From a virus: 64,000 nucleotides of DNA. Below the pieces are notes generated by a model that was not told the origin of the DNA, made no database searches, and saw nothing but the letters and a program-made list of their open reading frames with translations. Below, in pieces: positions 20,901 through 29,483 of the stretch. Numbering within the stretch: position 1 is the first letter of the stretch; each line of letters starts with the position of its first letter. The stretch is from the IMG/VR virus record IMGVR_UViG_3300044732_001099, positions 1 through 64,000 of that record; one strand, 5' to 3'. Made by a program: the position numbers and the translations under genes.

Positions 20901-22887
20901 TAATATGTCTTTAGCTGGAGATAAAATGGAAGGTTATCAAATCAAACAATTTGAAGACATCCTAAAAGCAAAAGAAAGAGATATAAGACTTAATAAAGGA
21001 ACTATGGCCAATCAAGAACAAAAAGAGTTTCTTGGAAAAGCACATCAAGAAAGATTATTGCAAGAAAATGTACAGTATGCTGCAGAACAAGGTAAACAAA
21101 AGGCAAGATATCCAACAAGAGAAACGGCCGCAAAAATACAAGGTTATAGTCCTGTAAAAAAAGCATTATCTTCTGAAGAAATAGAAAAACTTAATGGTAG
21201 AAAAAGAGGATTAGAATTTGCAATATCAGAACATTACGCAACATATGGCGATGATCCAAGATTTAATAGTATTATTAAACCATTTGAAGAAGAGTTAGCT
21301 GAAATAAACAAGTATAAATATAAACCAGGAAAAGATGTTTATGCAGATCAACATGAAACAATATTAAGAAAATATGATGATACACCTAAGATGATACAAA
21401 AAACACTAGGTGTTAAAATTAATACTGTTACCGATGCAAAAGGAAATACTTGGTATGAGTTTGATATACCAGATGCATATAAACAAGGCAAAGCAGAAAT
21501 AAAAGCATTTAGTATTGGTGGTGGAGCTGCCACTGCTGCCGGCGCAAGTCAGTTAAACAAAGAAACTCCACAAAAAAGATTTGGTGGCGATACTAACCCA
21601 TACTTAAAAGCACGTTCTGGTATCTACGTTAAATCATCAAATGAAAAAGTAAACTGTGATTGCGGATGGTCATGGGATATTTCCGATGGAGGTAGTGAAC
21701 CTTACAAATGTCACAAATGCGGTAACGATAATAGTTACGCTAAAGGACAATACGGATTAGAATCAAACTTACCTGAAGCTCCTAAAAATATGTTTTCTGA
21801 TTATAATCCAGTATCTAGTGATTATACAGCTGCTATGAATGGAATGATGAAAGCAAGAATGGCAACTGATGCAGAGTTTGGAAATCTTGCTGCAAAACGT
21901 ATGACATCATTATATCCAAAAGAATATACATTTACTGGCGATGAAATGTTTTATGATGAAAAAGTAGATGTTCCGGCCGGTGCTACTGGAACTCATTACA
22001 CAACTGGTGATGGTAATGTAATGTTTCCAATAATACAAGAAGGACAAGATGGCAATCTATTTTTTAATAGATATGCTAATCCATATAACAAAGAAGCCAT
22101 GAGATTTGAATCTCCGCAAGATGCAAGTTACTTTGGTGAAAACTATAAAAACATTGCTCCTATGATGTATGATAAAGGACAAGAAGGGCTTAAAGCAAAA
22201 ACTAAAAATGAATATCAATATCAATGGAGTAATCCAACACCAGGAAAACCAGGAGGTGCAAGTTCACCCAATCTTGTAATTTCGTCTCAATTTAATAAAT
22301 CATTACCGTACAATATTTTAGAAACTATAGATCCAAGTGGTATAACATCTTATCCTGATGTATATGACGCTTGGACTGATGGAAAGTTTACATATAGTGA
22401 TATTACAGAACCTATTTCAGCTTTGCCATTAGTTGGTAAAATGTTTAAAGCAGGTAGTAATGCTTATAATATTGCAAAAGGTGTAGATATATTTGATACT
22501 GTAGATGATATTTATAATGATAATGTTAAACCTAATTTATCTTCTGCAAAAGGAGTAAAAAAATCAGAATTTAAATATAATCCTAAAATGGAAAAAGGAG
22601 GTGAATCTGATTTGGTTCCAGTAGAAGTAGAACGTAGCGAGCGCATTTACGACCCAAAAGGTAACTTACTTAAAGAGATTCCTGCAGATGCTCCTACGCA
22701 CGAAGAAGGCGGTGTAAAGCTACATCTTAGAGCAGGCACACTAGTATTTCCAAAGAAATATTACAAGGCCTTAGACATGGCAAGCACGCTTCCAGAGTTT
22801 AATAAAATCAAAGAGAAGATGTTAGATAACGCGGAAAAAGCTTATCTTCGTGGTGAGCCTTATTCATCAGGCGGTAAAAGAAGTTAA
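17953..22887 (+). CDS. Large polyvalent cargo-type protein: HEIEH metallopeptidase motif, zinc ribbon, polyvalent-protein domain
   Basis: This 1644-residue protein starts MNPYLNKK. Residues 219-223 are HEIEH (NLLVHEIEHATQ), a zincin motif. Around 390 lies SERGLWDNIRANKGSGKKPT, a line recurrent in large phage proteins. Then come NPYLQAQAG (about 434) and a hydrophobic stretch (GVGAVDKAIGQGASYLLGAAG). A later part has EQQSDYWQ, RYPTRETAAKIQGYS and GNTWYEFDIP, the pattern of domains that accompany giant polyvalent phage proteins. After a third NPYLKARSG come C1235, C1237, C1253 and C1256 (CDCGWSW...YKCHKCG), a zinc ribbon. The C-terminal ~95 residues contain PTHEEGGVKLHLRAGTLVFP, a conserved tail of Bacteroidota-phage virion proteins. 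Probably packaged cargo; exact activity unknown. Confidence 0.7.
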   Translation: MNPYLNKKAIVSKRGQWDYPRQDTIVPTPDGSITMQGVNYPVYGQDETGYGQMMYPNQEYKFPGKMVYETPMADGDNTEVFNKSVSGATDWFASLLDNPEYYKRLKNEVKQSNALNNNVKYDSKTGAEKILDQRKTGFSSVKFIEPNSNLRDEVAIVNDLDKDAYGAHVLRGIKYYEPQYNSNGYLTKDIASIGPNKIGINPVMYNPENKDNLKNLLVHEIEHATQIAQPGYANPYRFSNYVEVDNGTLPLYKQDNNITPYAEQVIKENILSDDPYYSDIQEVMSGKRQIENMLENVPENTFTKPWKYGDEIDDEHFNYIFSDDENISFKNDNIRNALLGDKKYSDLLDVEKVDLKKRLSNIMMKIAMENSKNPYTDYARNGTMIKRADGSYSERGLWDNIRANKGSGKKPTEQMLEQEKKIKKQEMQSGGKTNPYLQAQAGTQASTYTWATGSNAPQTTQPVNTLGSGHSQTLPSTYKPVGDLTKVTKEKPKGSGGSGDNLFMQGVGAVDKAIGQGASYLLGAAGEAFTAPASALIEGFHYLSGKPYNFGNAMPNPGRISAYASGDSDLYKDNRQKTLTELAGVNRDDNPVGAMILDVFTPTLPIASMGKAANASNAIKYAPKANALTNLVTDPYSFIKTMKTPTINPNVGLKFVDETIDSQKALQRVNQNVINPAMQPQLAVNATQAVAKEYTPWTMQEMPGLHIKSTMSGSPFEKQLSKTGELNVSNIQAHINKSDVSAADKFTLQKVLDEKFAGKQKIDYNEFRKAVQEEAVTLERNIIEDDNWANYGVGRLDYPGLKPESYKSSIQNIIDESQYYSTIKNIKKEDLRKIIDNGEEKYLITDRFGRGQYIPADKIDNHLNYEKNIADDFFKNTYPKKAEYEKLLTEIPETKTFTYQNIDKFGKGDARHYNDAALAHTRTMISKEEPDIVHFIEQQSDYWQSGAGKNPVKIDYEKWNPRIEKMEKDLADGYADLEYMKKNNMSLAGDKMEGYQIKQFEDILKAKERDIRLNKGTMANQEQKEFLGKAHQERLLQENVQYAAEQGKQKARYPTRETAAKIQGYSPVKKALSSEEIEKLNGRKRGLEFAISEHYATYGDDPRFNSIIKPFEEELAEINKYKYKPGKDVYADQHETILRKYDDTPKMIQKTLGVKINTVTDAKGNTWYEFDIPDAYKQGKAEIKAFSIGGGAATAAGASQLNKETPQKRFGGDTNPYLKARSGIYVKSSNEKVNCDCGWSWDISDGGSEPYKCHKCGNDNSYAKGQYGLESNLPEAPKNMFSDYNPVSSDYTAAMNGMMKARMATDAEFGNLAAKRMTSLYPKEYTFTGDEMFYDEKVDVPAGATGTHYTTGDGNVMFPIIQEGQDGNLFFNRYANPYNKEAMRFESPQDASYFGENYKNIAPMMYDKGQEGLKAKTKNEYQYQWSNPTPGKPGGASSPNLVISSQFNKSLPYNILETIDPSGITSYPDVYDAWTDGKFTYSDITEPISALPLVGKMFKAGSNAYNIAKGVDIFDTVDDIYNDNVKPNLSSAKGVKKSEFKYNPKMEKGGESDLVPVEVERSERIYDPKGNLLKEIPADAPTHEEGGVKLHLRAGTLVFPKKYYKALDMASTLPEFNKIKEKMLDNAEKAYLRGEPYSSGGKRS

Positions 22888-22920
22888 CAATAAAATCTAT
22901 AACATTAAAAATATAAAGTC

Positions 22921-24330
22921 ATGACAAAATGTAAAGGCGGTTGCCAAATGAAATCTGGTGGTAAAACCTGTGCAAAATGTGGATGTGATATGGATTCTAA
23001 AAAAGAAAAGTATGAGGAAGATGATGATATGAAATCTGGTGGTCGCGCTTGTATGAAATGTGGTGGTAAGATGCATAAGTCTGGTGGCACTATAAGCTCC
23101 TGCATGAAGTGCGGTGGTGGGAAATACACGTTTGGCGGTAAAACCGGATGGATGTCAAAAAAAAAAAATGATGTAAGAAAATATCAAGCTGGAGGTCTGG
23201 CATCTACATCTGCTGATAAAGAAATAGCATTAAGTAGTGGTGCGTTTAATGTAGCAGAACCTACTTATGACGCAAGCGTTATTTCCAATGAAAAACCTAT
23301 GCAGATTACTGACAATGCAATGCAAGGAACAAATCAGTTAAATTACAAAGAAGCCGTACAATCCTTTAGAAAAAAAGAAGTTGATAAAACATTGCCAAAT
23401 TTTGGATATGCAAAACAAGAACAAATAAAGTTAAATGAGTTGATAAGAAAAGACATATCTACTGGTAATGCAAAAATGGATTTGCTTAGTGAAGATGATA
23501 TTATTGGAGAAAAAACTCTTGGTGCTATGCGTGCATACGAAGCAAGTGGTCAATACACAAGACCAGAGGGTTTTAAAGATAAATGGCTAGCCGAGTACAA
23601 AAAGCAATGGGATGAAATGCAGGCAACAGGCAAGTCTCCAAAAGGACCTGCCCCAAAAGCTACTGTAGAGCAACCAAAAAAAGAAGAAAAGAGGGAAAAA
23701 ACTCTTGTTGATAGCATTTATGATTATTTTAAACCACCTAAAAAACAACAAGCAGTTAAAGAAACTCCTAAAAAATCTCCAAGACTTGTAAATGAACTAG
23801 GGTATGAATACTACATTGATAAAAAGACAGGGTTTACAGTTGTAACTATTCCTGATGAAGATATACAACCAGATGAAAGCGAAAAATACACAGATGACTT
23901 TGTTAAAAAAGAAAAGAAATCTAAAAAAGGCTCTTTCTTTCCATCGGCATCTGATATGATGGGTGGACTTCAAAGTTCTGTTGATTATGCTGGAAATGCA
24001 TTAAGTAGTTTTATTGGTAATACTGCTGATTTTATAAAAAATAATCAAAACAAAACTACTGATAATAAAAAATATTCAGTAAAATCTAGAGCTGCATCTG
24101 TGTCTGCTGAGAAAATATCTCAAAAAAAATCTGGAGTAACGGTATTGAGAAAATATGATTCATCTGGACCGTCTTATACAAAAAGTAAAATTGTTGTAAA
24201 AGACAATATTACAAACAAAACACACACTGTAACTATACCACAAATGTTTGATAAAGCTAAAGGAAAATACCATACAATAGAAATAGCTGGCAAAAAACAT
24301 AAAATATTTCTTGATCCAAATCTAAAATAA
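22921..24330 (+). CDS. Cargo-region protein with Cys-knuckle N-terminus
   Basis: The first ~75 of 469 residues hold repeated Cys pairs in a Lys/Gly background: CKGGC, CAKCGCD, CMKCGG and CMKCGGG, each near a KSGG or SGG step. This suggests three or four small zinc knuckles formed by an internal repeat. After a KYQAGGLAST line comes a helical part with IGEKTLGAMRAYEASGQYT (about 190-210), reminiscent of the peptidoglycan-binding fold's 'G..T..A...Y' pattern, though weak. The rest is Lys-rich and mostly disordered, with a final beta-like segment. It lies between two polyvalent cargo genes. A virion-internal protein that binds metal, nucleic acid or cell wall is plausible; none is proven. Confidence 0.6.
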   Translation: MTKCKGGCQMKSGGKTCAKCGCDMDSKKEKYEEDDDMKSGGRACMKCGGKMHKSGGTISSCMKCGGGKYTFGGKTGWMSKKKNDVRKYQAGGLASTSADKEIALSSGAFNVAEPTYDASVISNEKPMQITDNAMQGTNQLNYKEAVQSFRKKEVDKTLPNFGYAKQEQIKLNELIRKDISTGNAKMDLLSEDDIIGEKTLGAMRAYEASGQYTRPEGFKDKWLAEYKKQWDEMQATGKSPKGPAPKATVEQPKKEEKREKTLVDSIYDYFKPPKKQQAVKETPKKSPRLVNELGYEYYIDKKTGFTVVTIPDEDIQPDESEKYTDDFVKKEKKSKKGSFFPSASDMMGGLQSSVDYAGNALSSFIGNTADFIKNNQNKTTDNKKYSVKSRAASVSAEKISQKKSGVTVLRKYDSSGPSYTKSKIVVKDNITNKTHTVTIPQMFDKAKGKYHTIEIAGKKHKIFLDPNLK

Positions 24331-24334
24331 AACC

Positions 24335-26395
24335 ATGAAATACAATCCATATTTACAGGCACAGTCAGGTATTGAAGCTAAAGATGAAGGAACATTTCCA
24401 CAATATCAATATTATCCATATCTATACGACAGTACATCAGTTGGATCATTTCCCAGAGCAGTACCATGGAGTAATCCTATTGATAATAGAATGAATATGA
24501 CTGATGAAAACTACATTCAAATGTTTGATGAAGGAAGTAAAAAAATAGTCCTAAACAGAGGAAAAAGTGAAATAGGAATAAATAACTACGATAGAATGTT
24601 TCCTGATAAATCATTTTACACAGATCCTACTTCTAGTCCACAAATACAACCAAGAGAATCAAATCAACCTGTATTATTGCGCGATAGAATACAACCTATT
24701 GATTATTCTAAATTAGATGAAGAATATGACAATGCAGGAGCTCCAGTATCTTCAAGTACAACGCCAAATATACAACCATTACAAAACTTTAAAATAGAGG
24801 ATGTAAGAAATCCTATACCAAACATACAGCCTCTACAAAACTTCAAAATAGAAGATGTAATGGGGACAACTGTTCCTATACCAAATCCAGATTTAGTAAA
24901 CCCTGAAACACTAGAGTACGATCCTTTTACAGGATTGCCAGTTAAAAAACAATTTGATCAAAATATTTTACCTGATTTAGGTTTTGCAACAGATGAGCCA
25001 CAAGTAAGTTTAGACATTTCACCATATAAAGACGATGTAGAATACATTAGAGCTCAAAGACAACAAGAACCTGAAATAAAAGATGATCCTGAATTTAGAA
25101 AAAAGTACAATGATGCTTTAAACTTTTTAGCTCCATCTATAAAACTAATGACCGGTATTAACCCAAATAATAACAAAATTCGGTCAACAGGTTATAAGGT
25201 GCCAGTTCCAAAACCAGAAACAACTACAACAACTACAACAGAAACACAAGAGAAAAAAAACAAGTTTGGCGTACCAGAAGCATACTATCTAGGTAAGTCT
25301 ATGCTTGACGCTACTGCACTTATTAGAAATATGGTGCAGCCACAGCCACCATCTTTGCAGATGAAAATACCTCATTATGAAAGACAAAGATTAGACCCTA
25401 CACCATACGATGCTATGCGTTCTCAGATGCGCGATCAAGGCACACAGGCATATAGATTACAAAGAGAAAACATATCGCAGGCAAGCGACCTTATGAAAGG
25501 TCTTTCTGCAGTAACATCAGGCACTCAACAAGGTCTTATGAATGTAGGTATGCAACAAGCTGGCGCCGAGCAGCAGATACAAGGTATCAATCAGCAGATA
25601 TCTATGCAGGAGCAGCAGCAACAAACACAAATGCTAAACCAAGAGGCTGCTACTAACTACCAGATTCAACAACAAGCTCAACAATACAAAGACCAAATGG
25701 TATCTGCTCAGTTGCAAAGACTTGGTGATACTGCCGGTGCATACGCAAAATATGTAAACATGAAAGATATTGCTAGCAAACAAGATACTGTAAATAAAGC
25801 TGCTATTCAATCTAATCTTGATATTCAAAATGCAATGCTTCAATATCAGATGCATAAAGATGCAATGGATTCAGATGAATATAAATCTGCATGGGCCCAA
25901 CACTGGACTAAAACACTAGATCAAATGTCTACAGATAAAATTAAAAATGAAAAATTTGGAGCACTAAAAGAATACTATGGTGAAATGTCGCCAAGGTATA
26001 GTGACTATCAAAGAATAGCAATGGACCCTACATTTACTAAATCCTACTATCAAAATAAAAATAATTATGAAAACTTTCAAAGATTATATCCTGGCGGCGT
26101 AGCACCTGATAAAACAAAATATGCTAATGATGATGATTACAATAAAGCAGTTGCAGAGTACCAAAAAGCAGAAGCAAGCAGCAAGGCATTTACTGAAGAT
26201 AAATCATACAAACAGTTCGAAGAGATGCAACAATTTTGGACTGAAATAGGAAATGAACGTAACGAATCTGGTGAACGAAAAAAGTTTGCAGACCAGTACA
26301 TGCAGCAAAGGGGTTATTACACTACAGAACAACTATTAGAAACGGTGAAAGAGGCATTAGACCGAAGTAAGCAGTCTTTAGAATTTGGCGGATAG
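24335..26395 (+). CDS. Cargo-type virion protein, Gln-rich helical C-terminal part
   Basis: This 686-residue protein starts MKYNPYLQAQSG, repeating the NPYL motif of the two large genes before. The first ~230 residues are Pro/Asn-rich and contain two copies of PNIQPLQNFKIEDV (24764-24805 and 24818-24859). A Thr run (TTTTTTTET) precedes a helical region of about 300 residues with many Gln (QQISMQEQQQQTQMLNQEA, NYQIQQQAQQYKDQM), the style of crAss-like cargo proteins that line the capsid interior or pass through the tail. A final helical Tyr/Lys part follows. Stop is TAG. Function is inferred from place and character. Confidence 0.6.
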   Translation: MKYNPYLQAQSGIEAKDEGTFPQYQYYPYLYDSTSVGSFPRAVPWSNPIDNRMNMTDENYIQMFDEGSKKIVLNRGKSEIGINNYDRMFPDKSFYTDPTSSPQIQPRESNQPVLLRDRIQPIDYSKLDEEYDNAGAPVSSSTTPNIQPLQNFKIEDVRNPIPNIQPLQNFKIEDVMGTTVPIPNPDLVNPETLEYDPFTGLPVKKQFDQNILPDLGFATDEPQVSLDISPYKDDVEYIRAQRQQEPEIKDDPEFRKKYNDALNFLAPSIKLMTGINPNNNKIRSTGYKVPVPKPETTTTTTTETQEKKNKFGVPEAYYLGKSMLDATALIRNMVQPQPPSLQMKIPHYERQRLDPTPYDAMRSQMRDQGTQAYRLQRENISQASDLMKGLSAVTSGTQQGLMNVGMQQAGAEQQIQGINQQISMQEQQQQTQMLNQEAATNYQIQQQAQQYKDQMVSAQLQRLGDTAGAYAKYVNMKDIASKQDTVNKAAIQSNLDIQNAMLQYQMHKDAMDSDEYKSAWAQHWTKTLDQMSTDKIKNEKFGALKEYYGEMSPRYSDYQRIAMDPTFTKSYYQNKNNYENFQRLYPGGVAPDKTKYANDDDYNKAVAEYQKAEASSKAFTEDKSYKQFEEMQQFWTEIGNERNESGERKKFADQYMQQRGYYTTEQLLETVKEALDRSKQSLEFGG

Positions 26396-26469
26396 AAATA
26401 TTCAAAAATATTTTTTTATTAACAATGGCTTGTTTATCTTTGAATGATCAAGCCTTTATATTTATAACT

Positions 26470-29400
26470 ATGACATTTCCATCTTTTGTAACAACAGGCG
26501 GCACAGTCGACATTCCAACAGTACCTTTAGAAAGAAAGGCGCTTGATTTAACTCCTCTTATACAGCAGTTAATGATGAATAAAAAAGCATCATCAACCGG
26601 AACAACTGCTAAAGGAGATGAAAAAGATCCTGACATTAAAGGAACAACTGGACAAACAGAACAATGGTATGATAACTATACAAAAAATCAACAAGAAATA
26701 AAAAATCTTGTAAATTGGTTTGGCACTGACGTTGTTACTTCACAGCCTGAATACCGTAGATTGATTAATGAACAAAATGAAATTACTAATCCAGCTGTTA
26801 AGCAAAGGCTTGAAAATAATAAACAAAGACTTGATGCATATGATGCACTTGTAAAAGAAAAAGGAGCATCTGGCATGATAAATATGGATGCACTTTCTAG
26901 ATACGGCATAGGTATGGCTCATTCTGATTGGTCATATTTTATGCAACGTGGACAAACACCTGAAGGTTTAAAAGTAACTAGGCCTGGTGAGTTTGCTTGG
27001 ATGGAAGATTTTTCATTTACTTCAGATATAGCAACATTTGACGATGCCTTAAAAGCATTAAATGAAAGATATGCTGGATTAGGAACAAGTGAGTTTTCAA
27101 CTGGTGGTGGTTCTGATCAAATATATCAAGATTTAAAAGATGATTGGACTTTTTTAGTATCTGAACATAATAATTCAGTAACTACTAAAAAAAGTAATAA
27201 TAATATTTATGGAGAAAATCCTAGACAAATAGGACAATTAGAAGCAGTAAAACAACAAGCTTTGCAAAGTGCTTTTAGTGGTAGTTTTGGAAAAGGTATG
27301 GAAGGTGATGATATGGCAAATGGTTTAGCTGGTAAGTTTTTATCATTAACAGCAGAAACTGTTCCTGCAAGTAAAGTTGGTCTTCCCGGAAATAAAAGTG
27401 TAAAAGCAATATTTCAATCAAAAGCTTATAATGATGTATTTACAGATGGTCAACCAAATCAAGGTGATTATTTAGATGCAAAAGGTAACGTAAAAGAAGC
27501 AGAATACAAAAAAGCTGTAGAAGACTGGAATACAAAAAATCAAGAAGCTGGCAAAAATTACTACAAAACACATGATGGATATTATTTTAAAGCAGGAACA
27601 AAAGATGAAAATGGAAATGACATTGGTGGTACATTAGACCAAGATGCTTTACTAGGAGATTATCAAAGATTTATATATGATATAGTAGATGCTGAAACTA
27701 ATAAAAGATTAACTACTGTTGATAGTTTTAAATCCGATCAAACTAAAACTATTACAGCTACTGAAACTTGGCAACAAATGGCTAATGATGCAAAAGCCGC
27801 AGAAGCAGCAGTGCTAGCAGCAAACCAAGAAGATTTCTCTGTGGCAGTAGCTAATAATATTGGTATAGAAGAAGATCAATTTAAAAAACTTTTAGGTGGC
27901 GACTTAGGAGATTATAGTATTGTTAGTGAACTTGCTGATTTTTTTACAGGAAAACAATCATGGAGCGAGTTAGTATCAGATTATAAAAATGAATCTACTC
28001 GATACACATCAGATGATGATTTAAATGAAATGACATATTCAAGCGTTTCACCGTTTATATTAAATAAAGATGAAAATGGCAAAACTACATATTTACCAAA
28101 TCCTGACTTTAGTGGTGATAAAATAAATATATATAAAGCTGCAATGAAAAAACATGCAATAGAAGAACAAAACATGTCTGAAGATGAAGCTGAAGCATAT
28201 GCAGAAGAAAAAACAAAAAAAGCAAAAAACGCACATAAAACATTAAATGATAATTATTTAACGTATGGCATACAAGGTATGACATCTTTTGATGGAACAA
28301 AAGCAACAGTTGTATATCAAGATGAAGATTTATTAAAATTAATCAATGCTTCATGGTTTGATGACATTGGAGGAAATAAAATAGGCAAAACAGCAAGTCA
28401 ACTATTTAATAATCAACTTGCACAAGTAGGAACTACTGTAGTTAATGGAGGACAGTTATTTGGCGGTGTATTTAGATTTGAAAGTATAGATGAAGAACAT
28501 TCATTTGTAAATCTTGGCATAGCGTCTAATGCAGGAGCTAAAGCGAAGTATAAAATGACAATAAATGGTAAAGAATATAAACAAGGTGCATTTATTCCTT
28601 TATCAGTAGTAGATCAAATGAATGCAGAACAATTAAAAGACTTTAATAGTAAAGTTGATTATGGTACAAATGGATATTGGAATATTCAAAATGGTATGGC
28701 TACAACTAATGGAAATCCTGATAAAACTAAAAGAGTTGCAGGAATGGGTAAAAATTCTGAAAAAGTATTATTTGAATTAAATTCTACAGGTGGCGCAAAT
28801 GCAATAGCTGAAAGTGGTACTTCTATTACATCCAATGTAAATCTTATAGGAAAAAAAGCAGATATAATTGCTTACTGGACTACTAATGGAACTACTCTTA
28901 CAAGACAAATGCCAGCATACGCACAAGATGATACAAAAAAAGTGTTTTGGGATGAAGCTGAAAAACTTGATAGAAAATATGCAATATATGGAGATGATAG
29001 ACCAAATGCTCCAAAAGAAAAAATAGAACTTGCAAGAAAAAATGTAAATGAATTAGCAAAAGCGGCCAAAATACAAATAGGTTCAAATGCCTATAAAGAA
29101 TTAGAAAAAACTTTGTATACAACAGATTATATTGAAAGAAAAAATATAATAGCAAAATCATTAGCAATAAGAAATAATGTTCAAGGTACTGCAAACTGGG
29201 ACAAATCTCCAAAACTTGTAAATGAAACAATAGTTGGGATAGATGGTAAAGTAAAAGACTGGGCAAAGTCTCAACTATATTTACAAGAAGAAAAAAATAG
29301 TAAAGGAGAGGAATTATATAGAGTTACTACTGCAGTAGAAGTACAAGCACAAATGGCAGCTGCTAATGCAGAAAAAACAAAACAAAAGATTATTACACAT

Positions 29401-29481
29401 CATAATAATCGTTTTAAATCAGCGTCACCACCAGATAAGTATTCAACAAATAAAGCAAAAGCTAATCCAAAAACTGAATAA
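26470..29481 (+). CDS. Large cargo-type protein of unknown function
   Basis: This protein of about 1003 residues runs from the ATG at 26470 (MTFPSFVTTGG). An in-frame ATG at 26425 would add 15 residues, but the 26425-26469 stretch carries a TATCTTTG promoter-like box and a small inverted repeat, so I prefer the later start. The protein is hydrophilic, mixed alpha/beta, Lys/Asn-rich, with a charged helical middle (EEQNMSEDEAEAYAEEKTKKAKNAHK, about 580) and a Lys-rich C-terminus. No HExxH, Walker or Cys motif is seen. It directly precedes the giant polymerase gene (2 bases apart) and is likely another packaged protein that travels with it. Confidence 0.6.
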   Translation: MTFPSFVTTGGTVDIPTVPLERKALDLTPLIQQLMMNKKASSTGTTAKGDEKDPDIKGTTGQTEQWYDNYTKNQQEIKNLVNWFGTDVVTSQPEYRRLINEQNEITNPAVKQRLENNKQRLDAYDALVKEKGASGMINMDALSRYGIGMAHSDWSYFMQRGQTPEGLKVTRPGEFAWMEDFSFTSDIATFDDALKALNERYAGLGTSEFSTGGGSDQIYQDLKDDWTFLVSEHNNSVTTKKSNNNIYGENPRQIGQLEAVKQQALQSAFSGSFGKGMEGDDMANGLAGKFLSLTAETVPASKVGLPGNKSVKAIFQSKAYNDVFTDGQPNQGDYLDAKGNVKEAEYKKAVEDWNTKNQEAGKNYYKTHDGYYFKAGTKDENGNDIGGTLDQDALLGDYQRFIYDIVDAETNKRLTTVDSFKSDQTKTITATETWQQMANDAKAAEAAVLAANQEDFSVAVANNIGIEEDQFKKLLGGDLGDYSIVSELADFFTGKQSWSELVSDYKNESTRYTSDDDLNEMTYSSVSPFILNKDENGKTTYLPNPDFSGDKINIYKAAMKKHAIEEQNMSEDEAEAYAEEKTKKAKNAHKTLNDNYLTYGIQGMTSFDGTKATVVYQDEDLLKLINASWFDDIGGNKIGKTASQLFNNQLAQVGTTVVNGGQLFGGVFRFESIDEEHSFVNLGIASNAGAKAKYKMTINGKEYKQGAFIPLSVVDQMNAEQLKDFNSKVDYGTNGYWNIQNGMATTNGNPDKTKRVAGMGKNSEKVLFELNSTGGANAIAESGTSITSNVNLIGKKADIIAYWTTNGTTLTRQMPAYAQDDTKKVFWDEAEKLDRKYAIYGDDRPNAPKEKIELARKNVNELAKAAKIQIGSNAYKELEKTLYTTDYIERKNIIAKSLAIRNNVQGTANWDKSPKLVNETIVGIDGKVKDWAKSQLYLQEEKNSKGEELYRVTTAVEVQAQMAAANAEKTKQKIITHHNNRFKSASPPDKYSTNKAKANPKTE

Positions 29482-29483
29482 AT

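Noticed and set aside
28898-29266. 122-residue minus-strand hydrophobic frame
   Set aside because: It is the reverse of a Lys-rich plus-strand coding part; the hydrophobic look is a by-product of AT-rich Lys/Glu codons read backwards.
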